From Trifolium pratense (Eukaryota; Streptophyta; Magnoliopsida; Fabales; Fabaceae), in assembly GCF_020283565.1 (NCBI RefSeq), contig NC_060064.1, positions 6,346,001 to 6,410,000 of the forward strand: a DNA stretch of 64,000 nucleotides, written 5' to 3'. This document shows positions 33,472 to 45,633 of this stretch, one piece after another. How positions within the stretch are numbered: the stretch's first letter is position 1; each line of letters starts with the position of its first letter. The notes under the pieces were generated by a model. That model was not told the origin of the DNA and searched no databases. It worked only from the letters and a program-made list of their open reading frames with translations. A program made the position numbers and the translations under genes.

Positions 33472-35281
33472 TTTAGCATAACTGCTAGTGAATGAATCTG
33501 ATTAGTCTTGTGTGGTATATTAAAAATGGTGACATAGTATATTTATATGTATGGGTGTCTTGTGCTTGTGTAATTTTGTGATCATGTAATTTGTTTTAAC
33601 TAGCATTTGGTTTCATATGGGATGTTAGCTAATTTAGGAGGGTTATATGCATACCCTACAAACAGGCTTGTAACTAAATACTTTGCATTTTGTTATTTTT
33701 TTTTTACCTTACTATGCTTTAATTTGTTGCTCCTTATTTAATTTATTGATGTAATTTGAATTTTGTGGTGAATGTCTTATAAGTTTCAATTATTATCTGT
33801 CAGTATTAATTGAGTGTAACATTATATACACTTCATATATGGCATTCTAATGGAACTCTAGATGTAGATTCCAAGTCTTATTGCTTAAGGAATTACTACC
33901 TAATTATTCTATCCGTGTGATTGTGATTGCTCATGAGAAACTCATGATGAAATTTATGGTTGATGTATCTTTTACCAACATTCATTTACATTAGAAGGTT
34001 GTTCTCTGTGATCAACCTTACACAGTTTTGCATCGAACCATGTCATTTGTGCTATAGAAGAACTGAAAATATTCAAACAATAGAATGTAATTTTTGTTTC
34101 TTTCTACTCCATTTCATTTTGTATTCTGCTTTGTTCGTCTTGCAATATTCAAATTGAATCTTAAGATGTATATGCAAATAATTCGAGTAATCCACCATTT
34201 TGAATCTCGAAATTGTAAATGTTTGACAGTTTATAACCCTGAAAATGCAAAGATAAAATTTCTCTCCTAAATTGTTTTAAATGTAAGTTAAAATACTCTT
34301 ACAATTAAGTAGCTCTATTAGAGTCGATAATGGTCATGTTAAGTAGCTCTATTAGAGTCTGGCCTATAAAAAATTTGAAAGCTTGAGCCTGGTCTGTGGC
34401 CTATCATAGACTTATTTTTTAAGTCTGAGTCTGACCTTTTGAAAGCCTAATGTGGCCTGTTAGCCTGTTTAAAAGCCGATTTCACATGAACATATTTAAA
34501 TAAATAATTATATTTATTTTTAAATATACTTATGAACTAATAAATCAATGTTCTTTTGATATTTAACATGATATGTTAGAGAATTGGACTATATATGTCA
34601 TCATATTTAAATTCTAATTTATAATAATACATTTATGTATGTGAAAAACTAATGTCGATTAATAAATTTAAACTACAAAAAAAATAATAAATTTATAATT
34701 TATTCAAAGTACAAATTTTAATATATAAATAATAATAGTAGTAAAAATATTATTCATATTAATTTAATTTGGGAGGGGACTGAAATCATTAATTTGGGAG
34801 GGTCCCTTCTCCTAGGAACCAGAGGGTGAAAAACTAAATAGGCCAGCCTAATAGACTAATTTTTTTTTTTTATTGGCCTGCAGCATGACCTATTTAACTA
34901 AATAAACTTATAAAAAAATCTTGACCTGCTCTATTTAGAGAAATAGGCTGATCTGACCCGAGCTTATGTAGACTAACCTTAAAGCTCGGTAGGCTGGCCT
35001 GAACTATTCCCATCTATAGTTATGGTCAAAGGAGGCAAATACTTAATTTGGATATTAACGAAAACTGTATTGGGGTTGCGTGCAGGTAGAGTTATTGGTA
35101 AAGGTAAAAGGTTTTCCAAATTAATATTGTGATTTACCACAAACGAAGGAAACACGCGCGCTGTGCTTTTGACATGGAGGAGAGGAGTACTACCTACCTG
35201 ATTTGGTGTGCCGTAAAAAAGCATCCAAAGTGAAAACGTGGTGTTGTACATGACTGGGAATTCGTATAAAATCAATTTTCT
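33472..35281. other. 3' flank of the golgin-like gene and a diverged dispersed repeat
   Basis: No further gene. At about 34,330-35,020 the words GGCCTATxx, TAGACTxATTTTTT and GGCCTGxxAGCCT recur on both sides of an AT-rich centre (right part GGCCAGCCTAATAGACTAAT), suggesting an old inverted-repeat element whose termini cannot be placed. Confidence 0.4.
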
Positions 35282-35297
35282 TATCCGTTTTCCATCG

Positions 35298-35392
35298 TTT
35301 TTTTGTCAAGTAGCTTATTGTCCCAAGTTCGAACTCGGGCTCCTGCACATATGGTGTGATGTCCCTACCAATTGAACTAAACTCACGAGGAC
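35298..35392 (-). mobile_element. tRNA-derived SINE family S1, short copy, minus strand
   Basis: The minus strand reads TTTAGTTCAATTGGTAGGGA (A box), GAGTTCGAACTTGGG (B box) and AATAAGCTACTTGAC before poly(A). The direct repeat TATCCGTTTTCCATCG / TATCCGTTTTCCATTG (35282-35297 and 35393-35408) has one mismatch. Confidence 0.88.
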
Positions 35393-35408
35393 TATCCGTT
35401 TTCCATTG

Positions 35409-36298
35409 TTACACACACCTATGAGTATGACAGAATCTTCGATTATGCTAAATTAGAGGAAAAATTAAATTGGACAAAACTTAGGTACAGTAACCTATGA
35501 TGAGTTGGGCTTGACTTCATCGGCCTGGCCCCATTAACATGACCCGGTTTTTGAGAGTGTATCTATACTATGTATAAAGATGATATATGAGTTTTGGTGC
35601 GGACTTTTCATAATACCAATAATACCTTTAATTTTTTTTAATAACAAAAAATATTTTATTAACAAACTCATCAAAACATAAGACACGTCTTTTTTAAAAA
35701 CAAAAATCTTTTATTAACAAACTCAACATAAGACATATTTGTTTTTGGACATAAGGCCCACTAGTGTATATAGATAGGATATATCAAACATTCTGTAAAT
35801 TTAAAAAGTAATTTTTTTGTTGTTAGAATCAAAGGCGTTACCAAGAAACATAGAAACTATTACTTACATCGTATTGAGAACCATCATATAGTCTGTATTT
35901 GAGCTGGATATAAGTCTTTTTCTTTTTTTCTAAAAAATATTGGAAAACTGTTATTTCAAGTTTTCAACGATTTGAGTTGTAAAAAAAAAAAAAGTTTTCA
36001 ACGATTTGTCAGGAATATATACTACTTACTGAAAATAATTTTCGTATGTCTTAAATTTTAATATTAACACCTCATAGAACTAATCAAAGGGTCGATTTTG
36101 TTTGAAAGGACATGTTACTTTACTTTTACAATGATCAAACACTATTATTTTTTTTCTATCTTTTAGCTCTTTTTTGTGTGTTATGATCTATGTCAATAAT
36201 TATATAGTTTGATGGTTTTTTTTTTTTTTATTGAGCAGCATGAGAGCTCTATTTATTTCCTCGTCTTCTTATATATAGTGCCTTTCTTTTGCAGCTCA
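35409..36298. other. upstream region of the 36.3-kb gene
   Basis: AT-rich. A pyrimidine tract ending CCTTTCTTTTGCAG lies 5 bp before the ATG at 36,299 and looks like a 3' splice site, so the first exon may be an untranslated one upstream. An upstream exon could not be identified. Confidence 0.4.
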
Positions 36299-37309
36299 AT
36301 GGCTCATTCCACTCCCATCGATAATGACTACGATGAAGATGAACACTTTGAAGAGCGGCAAGAGAAAATCTATGCTGCATGTTCATCACTATTTCAACTT
36401 GGTTTCGATCAAAACGTGTTTACTATTGAGAATATCTATAAACATGGATACACCGACGGCGAATTCCTAGAGTTGATCAAACCACTTGCGTCCATCACAG
36501 AACTAGACGATTTAACATATCTCTCTCACTCAGCTGGTCAATGTCATGTACATTTACCGCCATATGATTTTCGCAGTTTCCTCAACTATATTAAGTGGCT
36601 GAATAAGATAGACGGCGTGAGAGCTCTATCCTATATATCTAATAGGAAGAAAAATCTAGAAAAGAAGAAGTTGACAAAAGGTGAAGTTGCCTTAGCACGA
36701 AAGTTTGTTGATTATGCTGCTTCTCGCAGGCTAGATCGCATTGGCATCTATCACGAGATTGAAGAATTACGTAGCCGTCTAAAGAAGCTGGAGATGGAAT
36801 ATGAAAACATAGATGATGAGCTAAAGAGAAAGTTAGGCCCTCTTTATGAATACAAAGAGCCAGAATTACATGAGTTGAGAATCGAGGCTTACAAGCTTTA
36901 CGAAGAGGATTGTAAGTCTAAGGGAGTATTACCTATCCCTAAGCATCATGATATGGGATTTGAGAAAGCAATGGAGGCGTTTGGCGGTATTGTAAAAGAG
37001 CCTAGGGAGCTCGTTAACTACTTAAACGATCCTGTTAGACAAGAGACGGTTAAGAATTTCTTCAAGGGGAAGATTTGTAGGATGGAGTATGCTAGTGCTG
37101 GTGGAGAAACTACTATTCTTTATAAGTTTGCATCTGATGTGTGTGAGGAGGAAATTTCTAATGATAATATGGTTTACAAGCCTGCATCTAATGTTGGTGA
37201 GGAAAATTCTAATGGTAGAAAAGCCAATATTATTTATAAGTTTGAATCTGATGTGTGTAAGGAAATTTCTAATGTGCCACACCTTACCAGATTCAAAGAG
37301 GGCACGTAA
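36299..37309 (+). CDS. unrecognised 336-residue charged protein, C-terminus frameshifted
   Basis: I do not recognise this family. An ATG at 36,299 (after a likely acceptor TTTTGCAG) opens 336 residues. Residues 1-130 look globular and acidic (DEDEHFEERQEKIYAACSSL). Residues 150-205 are likely coiled coil (IGIYHEIEELRSRLKKLEME). The end carries three degenerate repeats of a IIYKFESDVCxEISN unit. After the last unit the frame reads a short LTRFKEGT end. One frame over, the same DNA encodes a lysine/arginine-rich tail to TAG 37374-37376, like the tail preserved at 38.76-38.92 kb. An extra base near 37,280 therefore probably removed the basic tail. The coding quality elsewhere is good, so it may still be made as a shortened protein. 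Confidence 0.6.
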   Translation: MAHSTPIDNDYDEDEHFEERQEKIYAACSSLFQLGFDQNVFTIENIYKHGYTDGEFLELIKPLASITELDDLTYLSHSAGQCHVHLPPYDFRSFLNYIKWLNKIDGVRALSYISNRKKNLEKKKLTKGEVALARKFVDYAASRRLDRIGIYHEIEELRSRLKKLEMEYENIDDELKRKLGPLYEYKEPELHELRIEAYKLYEEDCKSKGVLPIPKHHDMGFEKAMEAFGGIVKEPRELVNYLNDPVRQETVKNFFKGKICRMEYASAGGETTILYKFASDVCEEEISNDNMVYKPASNVGEENSNGRKANIIYKFESDVCKEISNVPHLTRFKEGT

Positions 37310-37811
37310 AAAGAAGGCAAAACGCCAGAAGCACAAAGGGGATGCAAAGAAAATGAAATCAGTGACATTGGGCTAGTTAAATTAAGCCTTTTTTGTTAGG
37401 AACCTAAGAAGGAAAAGAAACACATTGCAACTACAATTTAAATAACAATAGTTTTATTGATTTTTCGTTACAACCAAAAACAAAATTATATTTAACAGAA
37501 AAAGTACATCACAATGTCTCACTTGGGGAAAAATTAAAATTGGGTGATCATTCTCGGTTAGTCATATCATTCCGAATTTGGACACAAAAGTCTCTTGTCT
37601 ATTACCATATCACTTCCAACCATGGTGACTAAACAACACAGTTGGAACCGATATGACTAACCGACGATAGACTACGTGGCCGTTTAAAAAAAATAATGAA
37701 CAAAATTACACAAGAAAAACTGAAAAAAAAAACAAGAATGAGAGATTGAGTATTTTTTTTACACAAATTGTGCCTATTTATAGAATTCACAATGAGTTCT
37801 GATTGGTTGAA

Positions 37812-37952
37812 ATTTTTTTTTAACGGCAAATATATTATATTAATAACCGGTCTCTACACAAAATAAACATAGATCGAAAAAAATGGAACTACAAAACAAA
37901 GACGCCGTATATAAGTGGAACACCAATAAAAAAAGTCAAAAACAGACATGAC
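37812..37952 (-). mobile_element. 5'-truncated copy of retroposon family R1
   Basis: On the minus strand it carries the family's 3' end: GTTCCACTTATATACGGCG, TTTTGTGTAGAGACCGG and TTTGCCGTT followed by poly(A). The 13-bp repeats CTGATTGGTTGAA (37799-37811) and CTGATTGGCTGAA (37953-37965) flank it with one mismatch. Its 5' truncation is typical of target-primed insertion. Confidence 0.85.
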
Positions 37953-37965
37953 CTGATTGGCTGAA

Positions 37966-38281
37966 GCTATAACACAGCCACTACACGTCAATCATATTTG
38001 ACTGCACGAGAGACTTTTTTTTTTCCTGCCGATTAGTTTGTTGTCTGAGATGCAAATTTTGTTCGCAAGTTAGCCAACTAACAGTGTTTTTCCAATTTTT
38101 GCTATTTTACACACTTAGGTGCCGAAAATTGGTTTTTAGGCCTCCATAGTTGCTCTGAAACCCCTAAAAAAATCCCAAAATACCCTTAATGTTTGGTTTG
38201 AATTCTATAACCCGAAAACACATCTTCCAAAACAGAACAGCAATTAACAACTGAAAACGCATCTTCCATGAATTCAGTATA
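37966..38281. other. spacer before the 30-bp minisatellite
   Basis: AT-rich sequence without a supported gene. Confidence 0.4.
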
Positions 38282-38400
38282 GATTCGGTTTCTATCTACT
38301 GAAAACGCTTAGATTCGGTTTCTATCTTCCAAAAATGCTTTGATTCGGTTCCTAACTTCCGAAAATGCTTAACTTCGGATTATACCTTCCAAAATCAAGT
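38282..38400. repeat. 30-bp minisatellite, about four units
   Basis: Units of the form GATTCGGTTTCTATCTxCx then GAAAAxGCTT start at 38282, 38312, 38342 and (diverged) 38372. A partial unit may precede them. Confidence 0.85.
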
Positions 38401-38759
38401 TATTGAAATCCAGAAATTCAGAACAAGAAGCAGACGAACAACAAAGAAGAACAAGATGAAGAACAACAAGCATACAGTAAGTTTCTAAGCATCTCAAATT
38501 CATCAACAACTAGTCAGACTAAGAAATTTCTGAATTTGAAAATCATAACAGCACATATATATATGAAGCAAATAAAATCTGTTTTCTGAAATTGATAATC
38601 AGGTTCCTGGAAAAAGAGTGCAATAGCTTACTGGAAAGATAAGGGAACAATGGTGGATGAGTCATAACAGAAGGAATTGAATCAGCAATAGAATACATAT
38701 GGGAAATAGATATATGAGAAGCTTCTAGTGTTCTATCATACACACGACAATCAACTAAA
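38401..38759. other. spacer between the minisatellite and the tail duplicate
   Basis: No gene. It contains no recognisable part of the 36.3-kb gene, so the duplicate downstream is a tail only. Confidence 0.4.
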
Positions 38760-38921
38760 GGAAGAGAAAACTACTATTATTTATAAGTTTGAATCTGATG
38801 TGTGTGAGAAAATTTCTAATGTGCCACCCCTCCCAGATTCAAAGAAGGCGCGTAAACAGAAGTCAAAACACCAGGAGCATAAAGGGGATGCAAAGAAAAT
38901 TAAATCAGTGAAATTGAACTA
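38760..38921 (+). pseudogene. duplicated 3' tail of the 36.3-kb gene
   Basis: This repeats the last coding repeat of the upstream gene (TTIIYKFESDVCEKISNVPP) and its basic tail (LPDSKKARKQKSKHQEHKG) to TAG at 38919-38921, and keeps the shared 3' flank CTAGTTAAA-TTAAGCCT. The 5' part of the gene is absent. It lacks the extra base seen in the upstream copy and so shows the original frame. Confidence 0.7.
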
Positions 38922-38940
38922 GTTAAAATTAAGCCTATTA

Positions 38941-39715
38941 TATGATTACACATTATTTTATTCTTCACCTCAAAATGTCTGCTTTACTTGAGCGCGCACA
39001 TTTATTATATGCGTCTCTTTGATACTTTTGGATTTGGGTGGTGAAGCTTTGAAATGAGTTTCAATTAACTGTTTTCCAAACACACTCAATATGTTGATTA
39101 AACTTAATTATCTGTCTATTTGAAGCCTAAAAACATTTCTACAAAAACTATATACATAAGATAATGGATATTGTTCTTGGTCTGATTTTGTTTACACCAT
39201 TTCAAAGACATTTATGCTGATTTTGTTTTCAAGCATTGTTTGATATTTTTCTACTTGCGCGTGTTACACTGACCTTTATATGGAAGAGTGCCTTATGTGT
39301 GAGAAGGACTGTTTGTTGGTGATGAGTGGATAGATGAATTGATCGATATGGCATTGACATGAATCTAAGACAGAATAAATTATGCATTTCTGCAAAAATA
39401 GGAAAGGACAGGGACCATATGAAATAAGCTTGAGTTCTCCATTGTACTTGCATTAGCTAAAGGTTTCAAAGTTGGTTCTAAAACCTTGCACTGGTAGCAG
39501 GAGAGGTTGAAGTTTTGAATCTTCATTCATAATAGTTGTTTTATGGTGGGAGAGGGTTTGCATGTATGCGCCTATGCCACTCAGAAGTTGAATCATGATG
39601 TTTATAGTAAAGTTTAGAATTCTAATTGAGTGGGTATGATTTTATTATTTATGCAGATTGACTCTTGTTTTGGATGTTAACTCAAAATTTAGGATTTTAA
39701 TTGAGAGTGGATGGT
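38941..39715. other. gene-free region
   Basis: No gene, RNA or repeat with readable ends is seen between the tail duplicate and the copia LTR-like fragment. Confidence 0.4.
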
Positions 39716-40260
39716 TGTTCGTTAAAGCTGAAGGGCAAGAAGGAGTGAAGAGATTACTTGCTTCACAAGTCATCTAACTTCCATAACTACTTTGTCCCAA
39801 AGTTGGTTAGGATTAGTTGCTAGTTAGTTTCCTTGTAACCAATAGTTAGTTAGTTAGATCTAAAGCTTATCATTTGCAATGTATAAATAAGTGAACCACA
39901 TTGTAACTTTGTAAGTTTTGTGAATAATGCATTTTCTCTTCTAGCTTTTGGCTCAAGCCGCGCCTAAGCTTTGTGCACAATTTTTGGTATATGCATATTC
40001 TTTCTCTTAGTTCTTCAACAATGGTGTTTGATCTTATCTTTTCACATGGTATCATAAGCAATCTTCATTGATCTCCACCATTGTTCTTCTATGCACCCGC
40101 ATTTTTCTCACAAAACCTCAATTTCCTCACAAAATTGATTTTTTTCTTTTGATCTTTCTCATCATGTTTGAAGCAAGCTCAGCCAGCAGTGTTAATGGAG
40201 GACAAGCGACCCCAATACGGAGGAAAAAAAAACGTAGGAATTTCTTATTTGCATTTTTTA
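39716..40260 (+). mobile_element. Ty1/copia 5' LTR-like and leader fragment
   Basis: A TATA-like GTATAAATAAGTGAACCAC at about 39,880 is followed by a long U5-like run and TTCACA at 40,046. Then comes TGGTATCATAAGC (40047-40059), close to the initiator-Met-tRNA primer site used by copia elements. After a leader, an ATG near 40,165 opens a short Ser-rich start that may be the head of gag. No pol or second LTR follows, and the left boundary is a guess. Confidence 0.5.
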
Positions 40261-40371
40261 AGGAAAATGATAAATAGTCCAAATATCTGTTGACCTTGAA
40301 AAAAGGAAAGTCCAGATCTCTTGACCAGATATATTGACCATATCTCAATTTTCATCTTTTTCTCTCTCTCA

Positions 40372-40373
<2 letters not shown>

Positions 40374-40413
<40 letters not shown>
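40374..40413. repeat. (CT)n microsatellite
   Basis: About 20 CT units lie 45 bp upstream of the F-box pseudogene ATG. Confidence 0.95.
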
Positions 40414-40416
<3 letters not shown>

Positions 40417-40458
40417 AACTGTGTGTTCTTCTTCAACTAACTCGTTTTTCAGTTGGCC

Positions 40459-41694
40459 ATGGAATCAAAGGAATCAATGAAACTCAATAAAAAAGAGGTT
40501 AGCAAGTATATACCTCATGATATTTCTTTTGATATTCTATCCAAATTGCCTTTGAAATCTTTGAAGCGATTTACATGTGTGTGTAAATTTTGGACTAATT
40601 TATTTGAAAAACCTGAATTCATGAGAATGTATTGCAAACATTTATACCGATCTACGTATGACGATCATAATTCGCGCCTCCTCTTTAAGCAGACTCCTGA
40701 TGGCTATATGAGTGATGAAGATAATTTATATATTCTTTCTAATGAGACTTTTGAGAATAGCATTAAGTTAGATTGGCCACCTACATTTGAATCCCATCAC
40801 AGAGATATGTTTGTCTTTGGTTCTGTTGTTAATGGCATACTTTGTGTGTATCAAGGTTTTGGATCTTGCTCCCTAACTTCTTTTGGGCAAATGGCTCTAG
40901 TATTGTGGAGTCCATCTACTGATGAATTCAAGGTAATTCCAAATGGCTCTATTGAGCATCTAATTCTCAAAGCATTTCCTCCAGGCACCGTTCTTGAAGA
41001 GCTACCTGTTATACCGACTTTTGCTGTCATCCATGGATTTGGTTATGACCCCGTGACTGATGACTACAAGCTGATTCGACGATGTGGTTTCAGTCGCGAT
41101 GTCTACAGACATTATGAGAATGAGAGTTTTTGGCAGATATATAGCTTAAAAAGTAATTGTTGGAGAGATCTTCAAGTTCAAGTTGAAATGTCATGTAACA
41201 ATAAGATGGCTAGCTACAACCGTTCGTTATCCGCTGAACTTTCGTGGGATGTGCCATTGGTTGGGCGATGAAGGTTTTTTTGGTGGGGAAGATGTGTTGA
41301 TATCATTTAATTTAAGTGATGAGACCTTCATTAGGACACCCTTGATTCATGCTGATGATGGCTCTTTTGTAGAACATTTAGTGGTGTTGAAAGAGTCATT
41401 GCTCTGATGGAGATGGACAAGTATGGTGGTTATTTGATATCAATTTTGGGTGAATTGGGTGTAGCAGAGTCATTGACGAGACTTTTTAGAACCGGACTCC
41501 TACCTGACATTCAAGAAATTATTGGGGTTGGTAAGAATGGCAATATATTCTACTTAACTGGGGACGAAGAAATTGCAAAGTATAATTTAAATACCGAGAT
41601 GATTGAAGAGATCGGTGTTAGAGGAAGGTTTAGAAGTTGTCAAATGGTTATTTATAACGAAAGCCTACTTCCTATCGAAGGAATACTTAGTTAA
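40459..41694 (+). pseudogene. F-box/associated-domain protein, two frameshifts
   Basis: An ATG at 40,459 opens an F-box (about residues 15-55: YIPHDISFDILSKLPLKSLK then RFTCVCKFW), the SKP1-binding part of an SCF ubiquitin ligase, followed by an F-box-associated beta-propeller-like region (VLWSPSTDEFKVIP, HGFGYDPVTDDYKLIRR). Near 41,230-41,250 the frame changes: the first frame stops at 41,271, while frame two continues the domain (MCHWLGDEGFFGGED, LISFNLSDETFIRTPL). A second change near 41,390 returns to frame one (YGGYLISILGELGVAESLTR) until TAA at 41,694. With both breaks it would yield only a short protein. The kind is typical of the very large, fast-evolving legume F-box families. Confidence 0.85.
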
Positions 41695-44600
41695 TTGTTT
41701 TTGTATTACATAGTTCAGTGTTATGAAACTGACCATGTCATGTTTTGGTAGTTGTCCATCGGTCGTTTATTGAATAATTTGCTCATGTTTAAGAAACTTT
41801 AGTTTTAAGAGTGAAAAATCACTTCTTGAACTTATCAATTATATTTGTGTTGTGGAGAATCATCATGTTTTTGCCCCAATTACAGGTTTGCTATTCCTTA
41901 ATTGCTCTTTGATGTGCATGTTGCTCATTCGTACTGATATTGAAAATACTTTAATTTTCATACCGATGATACCAAACATTAAGAAGTGTGCATATTGCTC
42001 TTTTAGGTTTCATTGGAGAATAAGATTTTTTGGATAGTAGATGTATGAGACCCTATAGTTGATGCAATACTTTTGGCTTAAATATTCAAGAACCTAAGGA
42101 GTACCATATGAAATAATATAGTTGAATCATGATGGTTTGCAGCAGCTATGCCACTACCAACCATGCTATCACAGAAAGAAATTAAGGTTAAAGAAGAGTT
42201 GTTTTTTTAAAAAAAAAATAGAAGTTGCAGCAGAGTTAGGAACGATTTCTTCTGCTTCCTTTGCATGATCTTCACTGGGATAAATGTGAGTGAATAGTGT
42301 CTTCGCAAAAGCCAAATCATTGTTAACTGTAAGTATAGCAACTCAACATTGTCAATGCAGGTAAAATTTAGTTGGGAAAGTGAGTGAAAAATATCCAAGT
42401 AAAACTTCTCCATCTTATGTTCAGTTGCTGAAATGTGAACTAGAGAACAAATCTACTTCTTAGTTTGCAACTATGAAGGTAATGGATAGGCTTAATCTGT
42501 AGGTCAAGTTTCTTAAAGCTTGTTCTTTGGTTATCAGTGCTAAATTGCTATCATCTCAAAACAAATTTAGCTTCCTTTCAAAACTTAATCTCAAAACAAA
42601 TTTATCTAGCCTTCTCTTTTTTCCATATCTAAAATTTATCAAGCATGCTTTGATTGATTTTATTTATTTCGTTTGTTTTCCTTTCAAAATTCATTCCCAT
42701 TCTTTTTTGTTTTGTTTTTATAAAACTCCTCAATTGTTTTGTTTGCAATGAGGAACAAACAACAATTTTTCAAATTAAAGAGTAGTCTTCCCGTGCTATG
42801 GGGTATGGGCTTTAGCTCCAGTATGGTAAGTCATTCGAGCATGGATCTGGACAAGGGCATTAGACTTTAGAATAAATTTTTCTCCCTTACCCCTATAATT
42901 ATACCTTCAACCCTACAAATCAATCGATATTCTAATTTTACCCTTCATTTTTTTCAACCTTTCGAACCACACATGAATTCAAAATCCACCAATTTTCGAC
43001 TCATTTCATAAATCAATATTATTATGACTCTTAATAACACTAATAAAAATATTCTAACTTCGAATTTTGAATTTTTAGTGATAGTTTTTGTTTGTCATTT
43101 ACAAGTTAAATTTATTGTACTTAATTTAGCACTCTTCCATAGTTTATTTGTGTTTAATTGATGTTTTTAATTTATGTTTATGTTGTTTATCTTTATTTCA
43201 ATGCACTATGTTGTTATTGAAATTTCACATTTTCTGCATTAGTTCCTGCACCAAACATGTTCGAACTCTAGAATGCGAAAAATGTTTGAACTCTAGATAA
43301 ATTTTGTTGTTTCATAAATTTTGTTTCTAACACGCTCAAACCCTAGAAAGTAAAAGGGACATTTATTATACAAGAGGCACATGAGATGGGTATGCACCCT
43401 CTACTTTTGAAATTTACAATATTATAACAGGTGTTTTAAAATTATTTTATAATTTGAATTTTCTGCCTTTTTTTATAAGACATATTTAACGTATAGATAC
43501 GTTGATTCAGCTGGTTTAACTCATTCTCATAAGAACGTGTGTTCAATTCACGTTGCTGCTACTATAAGGATTAAGGATAGTATTATAATGAGTAATATAA
43601 AGGGTCATGATAACATGTTATCTATATTTTAGTTTATTGACTTGCGTCCTTAACGTTAGATGCATTTTTCATGAAGACTTATGTTTGTGTTTGAAATTGA
43701 TGATTTGTCTAGCTCATGGTGAATTTCGAGATCTAATTCACATCAACTTTATTTTATAATTACTTTATTTAATATATGAAGTTTTTTTCTTCTTTCTAAT
43801 ATATTAAGTTTTATTGTACCAAAAAAGTCTAAGTTTTATCATTTTAATTTTTTTGGTTATTTTAAATTTATTTTCCTTATATGTATGTATAATATTTATT
43901 AAGAATGATTATTCAATTAAATGGGTGAACACATACTTTTTCCGGGGTACCTTGGTGGTTCTTTATTTTCTTTGCTTGTTTATTTTTCTGATTGATTTTC
44001 TTTCTTGTTTATTTTTTGCCATAGTTTGGTACTCCTTGAAATCTTTATTTTCATTTGATTCTTGGTTTTAATTAATGGAAATTAGGCAGATATTAAATAG
44101 ATAAATGTGAAATTGTTCTCTTAAAAGTTATATATTCAAAAAATTAAAATACTTAATATTTTCCATTATTAAATGCTAAATTTCTATATTTATGTATTTT
44201 AACATGTACCCTTAACACGATCCTTAATATATTTTGCAATTCAAAAAGAAAAGGTTGGTAGTTGTTGATTGAAATTGACAATACAATACAACATCAACGT
44301 TGACTGTGTGCTGATAATATTGAGTGTTGGAAGAAACTGAATTTATGGGTTGTTGACTTTGTCCTAGCAACTGAATCAGTCTGTCGTCGAGTAATAAATT
44401 TTTAAATGAATGAGTTCGTCTCCATAGAGGTCGTGCCAAAGTAACTAGTTTCGGTTATGAATTAAACAGTAAAAGTAAATTGCATTCGTTTCTTAGTTTG
44501 GGTAGATTTTGATATCAGAGATCGAAAATAAAAGCTAAAAAAAATTAGATGAGAAATGTAGGTTAAGTGATTTCGAATCCCTCCACTAGTTAGTATTTTT

Positions 44601-45627
44601 CTTCATAATTTTATTTTTAAATTTAAGATTGACTATGTATTTGAGAAATCACAAGGGTATATGTTAAATATTATTATTAATAGGTTTAAATGCACTTTTA
44701 ATCCCCTTATTTTCAAAAAAGTGAATTTTTAATTCTCTTATTTCAAAAATTAACTTTTTGATCCCCAATTTTAATGTTTTATTAGTTTTGGTCCCCTCCT
44801 TATTTTAGAGTCAAGTCCACTTATGTGACTTCATTACTAATGATGTGGCTAAGTGGACAAATATATATTACACATGTCATTAAATAATATTTTTAAACTC
44901 AATATTGTTCATATTTTTTATTATTCGTTGTTCATCTTCATCAATAAATTTCGAAAACACTTCCAAAATCAATAAACTCAAACAAAAGAGAGTTGCCTCT
45001 TCATTCAGATATATATATATATATCAATTTTGGTCAAATAATTTTTCTTCATTGTTTAATTTTTTGGGTTATTTTTATAATTTTTTTTCTTGGGTCAAAT
45101 TTGAAAAGTAGGACAAAATTGCAAACTTTGAATAAAAAGGGACCAATTTGTCATTTTTGAAAAATTATAGCAGTCAGCTTACAATTTTTTTTTTAATAAA
45201 TTTTGGGGTTAATTTGATATTTTTTGAAAATTAACCGATCTATAATATGTAAAGCCACAAGAATTTATCTTTCTCTTTCTTCACAAATCTTTTCCTCTCA
45301 TCCATTCTCTTCTCTCCTTCACAAATCTTTCTTCACACCATAAAACATATAATTTTCGCCAAATCAAAACATATAATTATCAAAATTTCGGTTACACTTC
45401 CACACTCAATGTTCTTAATTCCCTTAAAATAAAAATCATTAAAAAATAATCAAGATTTTTATTTGTAGTTATTATTTTGTTTTTGTGACTGTTACATGAT
45501 CACGTCCATTAAGTGGTAAGTTACATGAAATTATAATGCATAAAACATATAATTATTGTGTTATTTTTTTAACTTATTTGACAATGATCACGTCATAAAA
45601 CATATAGTTACATGAAATTATTAAAAT
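41695..45627. other. long gene-free interval
   Basis: Nearly 4 kb with no supported gene. Short frames at 42.5 and 43.8 kb are hydrophobic AT-rich chance frames. A SINE-like scrap may lie at 43,500-43,600 (GTTGATTCAGCTGGTTTAAC, GTGTTCAATTCACG). At 44,680-44,880 sequence such as TTTTGATCCCC, TTTTGGTCCCC and GATGTGGCTAAGTGGAC resembles the arms of the Mutator-type element at 49.5 kb, but no right arm was found. A short (TA)n occurs at about 45,010. Confidence 0.45.
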
Positions 45628-45633
45628 AAATTG

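Noticed and set aside
42527..44071. Short hydrophobic frames that look like membrane peptides
   Set aside because: T-rich sequence gives Phe/Leu/Ile-rich chance frames; no start context, splice sites or conservation cue.
44680..45240. A second full Mutator-type element like that at 49.5 kb
   Set aside because: Only left-arm-like words are seen; no inverted right arm or target duplication could be found.
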